Assembly: GCA_013002105.1 (NCBI GenBank)
Contig: JABDKS010000058.1
Coordinates: 1-6,241, forward strand
DNA from: Pirellulaceae bacterium
GTDB taxonomy: Bacteria > Planctomycetota > Planctomycetia > Pirellulales > Pirellulaceae
Length of the DNA: 6,241 nt
Direction: 5' to 3'
Positions 1 to 6,241 of this stretch are shown here, in pieces. Made by a program: the position numbers and the translations under genes. Below the pieces are notes generated by a model. That model was given only the letters and a program-made list of their open reading frames with translations. It was not told the DNA's origin and searched no databases. Each line of letters starts with the position of its first letter. The first letter of the stretch is position 1.

Positions 1-2810
1 ACTTGGGCGGCTATCAAGCCATCATGCCGCGTGACCCCGACGCGAGCGAATTGATTACCCGCATCACCAGCGAGGACGACGACGTCCGCATGCCGCCAGC
101 CGATTCGCATCCACCACTGAGTGACCGGGAAGTCGCGACGCTGCGACAGTGGATCGTCGACGGCGGCGAATACGAACTGCACTGGGCGTTTGTTCCTCCC
201 AAGCGAGTCCGTATTCCCAGCCTAAGTGGTGACGAGTGGTCGCGTGGGCCGATCGACCGTTTCGTGTTGCGAAAAATTCGTCGAGCAAAATTGGAGCCCA
301 GTGTCGACGCAACACGCGAGAACTTGATTCGCCGACTGTATCTCGATTTGATCGGCGTCACGCCGCCAGTGCACCAGGTCGATCGGTTTGTCACCGATAA
401 TCATCCCGCTGCGTATCAACGATTGGTCGATCGCTTGTTGGCGTCCCCCCAATACGCGGAACGATTCGCGCGTCCATGGCTTGATCTGGCCCGATATAGT
501 GACACCAATGGCTACGAAAAGGATCGACCTCGGACGATGTGGCCCTACCGTGACTGGGTGATTCACGCGATTGGAGACGACATGCCCTTTGACCAGTTTT
601 CGATCCAGCAGTTGGCCGGTGATATGCTGCCTGATGCGACACCCCAGCAACAAATCGCTACAGGATTTCACCGCAACACAATGCTGAACGAAGAAGGCGG
701 AATCGACCCTTTGGAATATCGTTTTTACGCGATGGTCGATCGCGTCGCGACAACCGGAACCGTCTGGCTCGGTTTGACGACCGGATGCGCCCAGTGCCAT
801 ACCCACAAATACGATCCGATTACTCATACCGACTACTACGCATTGATGGCGTTGATGGACAACGCCGACGAACCCGAAGTCGTGGTTGTCGATGAAGCTC
901 GTGAGGCCAACGAACGCGAGATCCGACGCGCGATCGATAGCGAAGTGGATCGATTGGTTGCGCGGTGGTTGCCGACATTGGCGGATTGGACGGACAAGTC
1001 AAAGTCAGACGAACCGGTACAGCAAGCGTTCAACAAGTGGGTCAGCGAGCAAATTTCGCAGTCCACCAGTTGGCAAACTTTGTCGCCGGTAAAACTAACG
1101 TCGACGATGCCTAAGTTGACCGTGCTGGAGGATCACTCCATTCTGGCCAGCGGCGACGTGACCAAACGAGATGTGTATCGATTGACATTCGAGATCGACC
1201 AACAGCTGCTTCCCGCGACCGCCCTAAAATTATCCGTATTGCCCCACGAATCGCTGCCTGCCGGCGGACCGGGACTGGCATTTTACGAAGGCCGCCGGGG
1301 TGATTTTTTCTTGAGCGAATTGAAGGTCACGGTCGATGGCCAACCCGTTGACCTTGAGAATGCGTCGCATAGTTATGGCAAGATCAGCGTCGGATCGGGA
1401 AAGCCGGATGCAGCGAACGTATTGGACGGTGACGGTTCGACCGGATGGTCCACCTCGGCAATGGAAGGGGAGGCGAATCGGTTGGTCGTCAACTTTGCCG
1501 ATCCCATCACAACGGCTGGGAGGCTTGAGGTTGAACTGTTGTTCGAGCGACATTTTGCTGCCGCGTTGGGCCGATTTTCGATTTCGCTGACGGCCGATCC
1601 AGCGCCCGCGGTCGCGATGACGCTGCCAAAAGAACTGGATGATTATTTCAGCGCCAACGTGCCGCAGCGGCAGACGTTGGACGCCGATGCGTTTGCGCAA
1701 CTGCAAAAGCACTTTGTCTTAGTGGCACCTGAATTGAAGCAGCAGCGCAAACAGATCGAACGCCTGCAAAAACAAATTGTGCCCGAAGTCCGTACCCTTG
1801 GAATGCGGCAGCGTGATCGAGAAGATTACCGCCAGACGCATCGACATCATCGCGGGGAATATTTGCAGCCAAAAGAAGTCGTCGCGCCAGCCGTACCGTC
1901 GTTATTTGAGTCGATCGATGGACCGGCAGATCGGCTTTCGTTGGCGAAGTGGCTGGTCAGCGAGAAGAATCCGTTGATCGGTCGGGTGAGCGTAAATCGT
2001 GCATGGCGTGAGTTTTTTGGCACCGGCATCGTGCGAACCGCAGGAGACTTTGGCACACAAAGTGAACCACCGTCCCATCCTAAACTGATCGATTGGCTCG
2101 AGCGTGATTGGCGAGACAGCGGGTGGTCACTCAAACGCTTGCATCGTGAGATCGTTTTGTCATCGGCTTACCGTCAAGCGGTCGGCAAGGCACCCGATGT
2201 CGATTCAAGTAACCGGCTATTGTCTTGTTTTCCGTATCGTCGCCTGGACGCCGAACGGATTCGTGATGCCATGTTGTCTGCATCGGGGCTATTGTCAGGA
2301 CAGATTGGCGGCGCGAGCGTCTATCCGCCTCAGCCTCAGAGCGTCTCCAAGTTGGCATACGGCAACACGACATGGACTGCTTCGACCGGCGCTGATCGTT
2401 TTCGACGTTCGCTTTATACATTCAGCAAGCGGACGGCACCGTTCGCGGCATTGGCAACCTTCGATGGACCCACCGGCGAACTGTGTGTCGCACGGCGCGA
2501 ATCGAGTACGACACCGTTGCAAGCACTGACATTGATGAACGATGCGATGTACATGGAGATCGCCCGCGGTCTAGCCGGCGCCGCGATCCGCGATGCGGGC
2601 GGTGATGACGAGGTCGGCAAAACCACTGAGGCAAACCATGTAGATCGCATTGCCATCGGGATGTTTCGCCGGCTGTTGTCGCGGCAACCGGAACCGGACG
2701 AAGTCAAAGCGATCGTTGCATTTTACCAATCGCAGCAACCGCACTCAGAGCCTTGGACACTGGTAGCACGAGCCTTGATGAATACCGATGAGGCCATCAC
2801 GACACCATGA
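1..2810 (+). CDS. PSCyt1-DUF1549-DUF1553 planctomycete cytochrome-type protein (5' truncated by window edge)
   Basis: The reading frame enters from the left edge (first full codon at base 3) and ends at TGA 2808-2810, giving 935 visible residues. Residues 1-55 are the tail of a planctomycete cytochrome c (PSCyt1) domain: PRDPDASELI, then DVRMPP, whose Met30 is the likely distal haem ligand, then LRQWIVDGG. The CXXCH and signal peptide expected before this lie outside the window. Residues about 82-291 match DUF1549 (PSCyt2), with DLARYSDTNGYEKD and a second CXXCH-type motif, GCAQCHTHKYDP (C262, C265, H266). Residues about 440-535 look like a discoidin-type beta domain (LDGDGSTGWS). A charged, possibly coiled segment (about 575-612) leads to RGEYLQP at 617. 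Residues about 645-905 match DUF1553 (PSD1): NRAWREFFGTGIVRTAGDFG, HREIVLSSAYRQ and TPLQALTLMND. By family, it is probably exported and haem-binding; the reaction is unknown. It shares an ATGA overlap with the DUF1501 gene downstream. The family assignment is firm; function is inferred. Confidence 0.95.
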   Translation, partial: LGGYQAIMPRDPDASELITRITSEDDDVRMPPADSHPPLSDREVATLRQWIVDGGEYELHWAFVPPKRVRIPSLSGDEWSRGPIDRFVLRKIRRAKLEPSVDATRENLIRRLYLDLIGVTPPVHQVDRFVTDNHPAAYQRLVDRLLASPQYAERFARPWLDLARYSDTNGYEKDRPRTMWPYRDWVIHAIGDDMPFDQFSIQQLAGDMLPDATPQQQIATGFHRNTMLNEEGGIDPLEYRFYAMVDRVATTGTVWLGLTTGCAQCHTHKYDPITHTDYYALMALMDNADEPEVVVVDEAREANEREIRRAIDSEVDRLVARWLPTLADWTDKSKSDEPVQQAFNKWVSEQISQSTSWQTLSPVKLTSTMPKLTVLEDHSILASGDVTKRDVYRLTFEIDQQLLPATALKLSVLPHESLPAGGPGLAFYEGRRGDFFLSELKVTVDGQPVDLENASHSYGKISVGSGKPDAANVLDGDGSTGWSTSAMEGEANRLVVNFADPITTAGRLEVELLFERHFAAALGRFSISLTADPAPAVAMTLPKELDDYFSANVPQRQTLDADAFAQLQKHFVLVAPELKQQRKQIERLQKQIVPEVRTLGMRQRDREDYRQTHRHHRGEYLQPKEVVAPAVPSLFESIDGPADRLSLAKWLVSEKNPLIGRVSVNRAWREFFGTGIVRTAGDFGTQSEPPSHPKLIDWLERDWRDSGWSLKRLHREIVLSSAYRQAVGKAPDVDSSNRLLSCFPYRRLDAERIRDAMLSASGLLSGQIGGASVYPPQPQSVSKLAYGNTTWTASTGADRFRRSLYTFSKRTAPFAALATFDGPTGELCVARRESSTTPLQALTLMNDAMYMEIARGLAGAAIRDAGGDDEVGKTTEANHVDRIAIGMFRRLLSRQPEPDEVKAIVAFYQSQQPHSEPWTLVARALMNTDEAITTP
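2787..2810 (+). promoter_or_regulatory. ATGA stop-start overlap with weak Shine-Dalgarno-like sequence
   Basis: The stop of the cytochrome-type gene (TGA 2808-2810) and the start of the DUF1501 gene (ATG 2807-2809) share the bases ATGA. The only purine-rich match upstream is GATGAGG at 2787-2793, 13 bases from the ATG, which is farther than an optimal Shine-Dalgarno site. Re-initiation by ribosomes finishing the first gene is therefore the likely way the second is translated, which would keep the two products at linked levels. The overlap is seen directly; coupling is inferred. Confidence 0.7.
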
Positions 2811-4243
2811 GTTTGAAACAATCTACACGACGACAGCTCTTCCAAACCTGCGGTGTGGGGCTCGGTAAACTTGCCCTTGCCTCGCTGTGCGTCAGCGATT
2901 TTGGTCAGGCGCGCTCGGAGGGTTCCGGAACTCCGCCGAGTGATTCAGGCCGTGCGCGCGGTTTTCATCACACGCCGCGCGTCAAACGAGTGATCTATTT
3001 GTTCATGGCGGGAGCCCCCAGCCAGTTGGACCTGTTTGATCATAAGCCTAAGTTGGTCGAACTGGAGGGCCAATCCATACCACCGTCGGTGATTGCGGGT
3101 CAGCGTTACGCATTTATTCAGCCCGATGCAGCGGTGTTGTCGCCGCGATTTAAATTCGCCAAGCACGGGCAGTCTGGTGCTGAGATTTCGGAGGTCATGC
3201 CGCACTTGTGCGAGGTCGCCGACGATGTGGCATTCATCAAGAGTGTGCACACGGATCAATTCAACCATTCTCCCGCACAGATTTTCGTGAACACAGGTAG
3301 TCCGATTCCCGGACGACCCGCCATGGGTTCGTGGCTCAGCTATGGGATCGGCAGCGAAGCGAACGATCTGCCCGGCTTTGTAGTTTTGAACAGCGGTGGC
3401 AACTTGTCCGGCGGTGCATCCATGTGGAGTGCGGGATTCTTGCCGGGTCAGCACCAGGGCGTGCCGTTTCGCGCCAGTGGCGATCCGATCTTGCATGTTG
3501 CCAATCCACCGGGAATCGATCGGCGGACACAACGACAAACCATCGATCTGGTTGCCGAGTTGAACCAACGCCGTTTCGATCGTGTGGGCGCCAGTGAAAT
3601 TCAAACGCGAATTGAGTCGTACGAGTTGGCCTATCGGATGCAATCGCGGGCACCGGAGCTGATGGATTTTTCGGACGAAGACGAACAAACACTGGCCATG
3701 TACGGCGTGAAGGAAGACGACACGGGGTCATTCGCAAAGAATTGCATCCTGGCGCGGCGACTCGCTGAGCGGGGCGTTCGATTCATTCAGCTGTATCACT
3801 CCGGTTGGGATCACCACAGCAATGTCGAAAACGGTGTTCGCGCACAAAGCAAGCAGACCGATCAAGGCTGTGCGGCATTGATCAAAGACTTAAAGCGACG
3901 TGGGATGTTGGATGACACTCTGGTGGTTTGGGGAGGCGAGTTTGGACGCACTCCGATGGTCGAATCGAGCGGTGCACTGGGCCGTAAACTAGGACGCGAT
4001 CACCATCCCCAAGCGTTCACGATGTGGATGGCAGGTGGAGGCGTGCGGGCCGGTCAGACCATTGGCAAAACAGACGAACTGGGGTTTCACCCGATCGAGG
4101 ACTCGGTACATGTGCATGACATACAAGCAACCATCTTGCATCAACTGGGGATTGATCACGAGCGACTGACATTCACGCACGCCGGGCGACCGTTTCGGTT
4201 GACTGATGTGCATGGGACAGTGATCGACAAATTGCTGGGCTAA
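2807..4243 (+). CDS. DUF1501 family protein with Tat signal (alkaline phosphatase/sulfatase-like)
   Basis: A complete 478-residue protein, a normal length for DUF1501. The N-terminus is a Tat-type signal: STRRQLF at residues 6-12, a hydrophobic stretch at about 15-29, and a possible cleavage after GQA at 33-35. This suggests export in folded form. Family landmarks follow in order: RVIYLFMAGAPSQLDLFDHK (61-80), HTDQFNHSPAQ (148-158), GRPAMGSWLSYG (169-180), GWDHH (333-337), VVWGGEFGRTP (373-383), GRDHHPQAF (396-404) and VHVHDIQATILHQLGIDHERL (starting at 435). DUF1501 is related to the alkaline phosphatase/sulfatase superfamily, and the conserved His/Asp clusters could bind metal, but the substrate is not known. 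The ATG at 2807 overlaps the upstream stop as ATGA, and the Tat motif begins a few residues later, which supports this start. It forms an operon with the upstream DUF1549/DUF1553 gene, a pairing seen many times in planctomycete genomes. Confidence 0.95.
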   Translation: MSLKQSTRRQLFQTCGVGLGKLALASLCVSDFGQARSEGSGTPPSDSGRARGFHHTPRVKRVIYLFMAGAPSQLDLFDHKPKLVELEGQSIPPSVIAGQRYAFIQPDAAVLSPRFKFAKHGQSGAEISEVMPHLCEVADDVAFIKSVHTDQFNHSPAQIFVNTGSPIPGRPAMGSWLSYGIGSEANDLPGFVVLNSGGNLSGGASMWSAGFLPGQHQGVPFRASGDPILHVANPPGIDRRTQRQTIDLVAELNQRRFDRVGASEIQTRIESYELAYRMQSRAPELMDFSDEDEQTLAMYGVKEDDTGSFAKNCILARRLAERGVRFIQLYHSGWDHHSNVENGVRAQSKQTDQGCAALIKDLKRRGMLDDTLVVWGGEFGRTPMVESSGALGRKLGRDHHPQAFTMWMAGGGVRAGQTIGKTDELGFHPIEDSVHVHDIQATILHQLGIDHERLTFTHAGRPFRLTDVHGTVIDKLLG

Positions 4244-4389
4244 GACTATTTGTTGCCGACCCGTTCCAAAGTCTCTCGCCGACGACCACGGATTGACTCA
4301 ATCGGGTAAGGTAGACCAGCGACAGTGGCGGTGATTGGCTTGCCACCGGTTCTCTCCCGGATGAAACCTCGCTTCGCTTTTGCTGGTTC
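4244..4389 (+). other. Intergenic region between DUF1501 gene and CHASE sensor gene
   Basis: This is the only non-coding gap in the window, 146 bases. I see no stem-loop followed by a T-run, so no intrinsic terminator can be called. The best stem is five base pairs (4329-4333 with 4344-4348), too weak to count. No clear -35/-10 pair is visible. The region holds the 13-base palindrome at 4291-4303 and a short ORF at 4361-4393. The frame of the sensor gene is closed upstream by TGA 4294-4296 and TAG 4312-4314. Read-through from the upstream operon and an own promoter are both possible. Confidence 0.6.
4291..4303. promoter_or_regulatory. 13-base perfect palindrome, possible operator
   Basis: GATTGACTCAATC has 6-base arms (GATTGA/TCAATC) around a central C and lies 87 bases before the ATG of the sensor gene. 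It includes TTGACT at 4293-4298, which resembles a -35 hexamer, but no matching -10 box stands at the usual spacing. A dimeric regulator could bind such a site. A palindrome of this size could also occur by chance in a gap this long, so the regulatory reading is tentative. Confidence 0.25.
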
Positions 4390-4393
4390 ATGA
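4361..4393 (+). other. Possible 10-codon leader ORF (MKPRFAFAGS) coupled to the sensor gene
   Basis: ATG 4361 opens a 10-codon frame that ends at TGA 4391-4393, and the sensor gene's ATG is at 4390-4392. The two thus share ATGA, the same arrangement as between the first two genes. The frame could extend upstream to GTG 4325 or 4331; it is closed by TAA at 4307-4309. No good ribosome binding site precedes it. It may be a chance ORF. If translated, it could deliver ribosomes to the sensor start, which itself lacks a Shine-Dalgarno sequence. Confidence 0.2.
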
Positions 4394-6241
4394 AATCCAA
4401 TCCCGTAACACGCAACGAGATCCGCAAGAGCCTGAGCGATGCGGGAAGTATTCGATGGTTTCATGGCGGGCTGGTCTTTATCACCTTGGCCGCCACGTTT
4501 GTGGCGTGGGACTATGCCCGTGATCAATCTCAAGAGCAGGTGCGATCGCAGTTTGAACTCGAAGCCGACCGCGTACTTGATTTGTTGTCCGAGCGAATGT
4601 CTCGCTATCAGCAGACCTTGCTGGCCGGTGCTGCGTTTATCGAAACCATCGATCACGAATTGACGTCCGACGATTGGACGCGATTCGTTGGAGCAATGGA
4701 AATTGAGAATCGCTATCCGGCCATGCAAGGAATGGGCGTTGTTTATCACTTGCGTCGCAGCGAGGTTGACACATTTGTCCAGCGACAGCGTCAGAATCGA
4801 CCCGACTTTGCCATCCACCCTGAATCCACGCGAGAGGAAATATGGCCGGTCGTTTACATTTCCCCGATCCAAGGCAATGAACAAGTCATCGGACTGGATA
4901 CGGCACATGAAGCGAATCGATTGGCAGCTGCCCAGGCGACACGCGACACGGGAAATGCCCACATCACCGCGCCGATTGAATTAGTTCAGGATGCAATAGG
5001 CGAGCCAGGGTTTCTGTTGTTTGCGCCGATCTACAAAACATCCAAACATGATACGTCGGAGTTGCGCCGCGAACACTTTGCAGGATTGGTCTACAGCCCT
5101 CTGTTGATGAGCGAGTTGATCGATGCGGTGATCAATGATCCACAACGGCAAGTTGCATTGCGAATCCATGACGGCCAGCGGCTGTTGTATGCAGACCAGG
5201 GAATAGGTCGCGATGGGAATCTCAGGTCATCGTTGCAACACACCGAGCGGCGACAAATACACGGTCGAATGTGGAAGTTGGATGTTGTCGCCTTGCCGTC
5301 GTTTCAAGCCGATGTGTCGATTTTTCAACCGGCGATGATCTTAGCCATGGGTTTGTTGATCAACGCAATGTTGATCGGGCTCTTGTTTGCGATCGCACGC
5401 GCGTCACGTCGGGCATTGGATCTATCCGACAAGATGACGTCGGATCTGGAGAAACTGGCATTAGCGGCGGAGATCAACGAAATCGGCGTCTGGGATTTCG
5501 ATCCGGTGACAGGAACATTGGATTGGGACGACACGATGTTTAAAGTCTACGGACGTCGGCGTGAAGATTTTTCGGGCGCCTACGAAGCATGGTACGAGAG
5601 TCTGCACGTCGACGATCGGGAATCGGCGACCAAAGCACTCGAAGAATCGTTGAAATCGGATCACCCCTTTGTCACCGAATTTCGCGTGGTCCACTTGGAT
5701 GGCAGTGTTCACCATTTGAGTGCTCGAGGTGTGGTGTTTCGCGATGAGTCGGGAACACCGATACGCATGCTTGGTGCCAATTCTGATATCACCAAGCTGC
5801 ACGAAGTGACGGACCATTTAGAGAAGTCCCGGGAATTGCACGCGGCGATGCAGGATGCTGCGGGCGTAGCGATGATCGCGACAGATGTGGATGGTTTGAT
5901 TACGCAATTCAATCATGCCGCAGAAATCATGCTCGGGTATTCCGCCGACGAGATGATCGGACGTGAAACCCCCGCAGTTTTTCACGACGCGAACGAAATC
6001 GGTGCACGCTCTGCCGAGATGAAAAAGGAGGGTCATCCTGTCGAACCTGGATTCGATGTCTTTGTCGATGCGGCCCGTCGTGGCGAGATGGACCAACGCG
6101 AATGGATCTACGTACGCAAAGATGGTTCCCGATTGCCGGTCCTGTTGACGGTCACCGCACTGCGGACAAAGCAAAAGGAGATCTACGGTTTCCTGGGATG
6201 TGCCGCGAATATCAGCGAGCGGAAACGCGCGATGGAGATCA
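4390..6241 (+). CDS. CHASE-PAS-PAS membrane sensor protein, likely histidine kinase (3' truncated by window edge)
   Basis: An open frame of 617 codons runs from ATG 4390 off the right edge. This ATG is the first possible start after the in-frame stop at 4312-4314 (no ATG, GTG or TTG lies between). It is followed by a basic N-terminus (R8, R12, K13, R22) and a membrane segment at about 23-42. Residues about 58-230 are a CHASE domain: AGAAFIET, YPAMQGMGVVY, the late signature VIGLDTAHEANRLAAAQATRDTG, here split as VIGLDTAHEANR and AAAQATRDTG, then GFLLFAPIYK. A second membrane segment lies at about 314-337, so residues 43-313 are probably periplasmic. Cytoplasmic PAS 1 (about 353-470) has EIGVWDFDPVTG and ends GANSDITKL. 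PAS 2 (about 482-612) has QFNHAAEIMLGYSADEMIG, EWIYVRKDGSRLPVLLTVTA and NISERKR. PAS 2 of this type is usually followed by more PAS/GAF domains and a histidine kinase core, but GGDEF or other outputs cannot be excluded. The ligand is unknown. No Shine-Dalgarno sequence is visible. Confidence 0.93.
   Translation, partial: MKSNPVTRNEIRKSLSDAGSIRWFHGGLVFITLAATFVAWDYARDQSQEQVRSQFELEADRVLDLLSERMSRYQQTLLAGAAFIETIDHELTSDDWTRFVGAMEIENRYPAMQGMGVVYHLRRSEVDTFVQRQRQNRPDFAIHPESTREEIWPVVYISPIQGNEQVIGLDTAHEANRLAAAQATRDTGNAHITAPIELVQDAIGEPGFLLFAPIYKTSKHDTSELRREHFAGLVYSPLLMSELIDAVINDPQRQVALRIHDGQRLLYADQGIGRDGNLRSSLQHTERRQIHGRMWKLDVVALPSFQADVSIFQPAMILAMGLLINAMLIGLLFAIARASRRALDLSDKMTSDLEKLALAAEINEIGVWDFDPVTGTLDWDDTMFKVYGRRREDFSGAYEAWYESLHVDDRESATKALEESLKSDHPFVTEFRVVHLDGSVHHLSARGVVFRDESGTPIRMLGANSDITKLHEVTDHLEKSRELHAAMQDAAGVAMIATDVDGLITQFNHAAEIMLGYSADEMIGRETPAVFHDANEIGARSAEMKKEGHPVEPGFDVFVDAARRGEMDQREWIYVRKDGSRLPVLLTVTALRTKQKEIYGFLGCAANISERKRAMEI

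Noticed and set aside
3..5. TTG at base 3 as the true start of the first gene
   Set aside because: The protein begins inside a PSCyt1 domain and lacks the signal peptide and CXXCH, so the frame continues upstream of the window.
222..827. 201-codon ORF on the minus strand inside the DUF1549 region
   Set aside because: It is opposite the best conserved part of gene 1, has no recognisable motifs and no start signals.
2104..2529. 141-codon ORF on the plus strand in another frame of gene 1
   Set aside because: It overlaps the DUF1553 domain, whose frame carries all the family motifs; the alternative product is rich in Arg, His and Cys with no domain pattern, typical of an out-of-frame reading.
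2945..3688. 247-codon ORF on the minus strand inside the DUF1501 gene
   Set aside because: It lies fully opposite the conserved DUF1501 coding sequence and its product shows no family features; long antisense frames are common in DNA of this composition.
4293..4315. TTGACT as the -35 element of a sigma-70 promoter for the sensor gene
   Set aside because: No acceptable -10 hexamer occurs 16-18 bases downstream; the sequence there is CCAGCG. The hexamer is part of the palindrome instead.
4329..4348. Stem-loop CGGTG/CACCG as a terminator after the DUF1501 gene
   Set aside because: The stem is only five base pairs, no T-run follows, and it stands 85 bases after the stop codon.
4246..4962. 238-codon ORF on the minus strand covering the gap and the CHASE region
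   Set aside because: It is antisense to a frame with clear CHASE motifs and membrane segments, its own translation has no recognisable domain, and no ribosome binding site or promoter is evident. It is best read as a shadow of the sensor gene.

Overview
The window most likely comes from a marine planctomycete of the Pirellulaceae (Rhodopirellula/Blastopirellula type). The main reason is the first two genes: a PSCyt1-PSCyt2(DUF1549)-PSD1(DUF1553) protein followed by a Tat-exported DUF1501 protein. This pair is massively expanded in Planctomycetota and close relatives and uncommon elsewhere. Moderate GC content and weak or absent Shine-Dalgarno sequences fit this assignment. Species-level identity cannot be read from the window.

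Layout, all on the + strand. (1) Bases 1-2810 hold the 3' part of a large planctomycete cytochrome-type protein. Its N-terminus, with the signal peptide and the first haem-binding CXXCH, lies upstream of the window. (2) Bases 2807-4243 hold a complete DUF1501 protein that overlaps gene 1 by the four bases ATGA, so the two form one translationally coupled operon. (3) Bases 4244-4389 are a 146-base intergenic gap with a 13-base perfect palindrome and a tiny leader-like ORF, but no convincing terminator. (4) From base 4390 to the window end runs the 5' part of a membrane sensor protein (TM, CHASE, TM, PAS, PAS). It is open at the right edge, so its output domain is not visible. I translated it by hand; the reading frame is unbroken for 617 codons.

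How the genes may work together: genes 1 and 2 probably act outside the cytoplasmic membrane. Gene 1 is a haem-containing, probably redox-linked multidomain protein, and gene 2 is a protein of alkaline-phosphatase/sulfatase-like type exported folded by Tat. The biochemical role of this pair is not established; a role in breakdown of complex carbon compounds is often proposed. Gene 3 would sense an extracytoplasmic ligand through CHASE and a cytoplasmic signal through PAS. Whether it regulates genes 1-2 is unknown. No RNA genes, insertion sequences, CRISPR arrays or other mobile elements were seen. I found no clearly new system here; the most interesting points are the still-undefined function of the gene pair and the small elements in front of the sensor gene.
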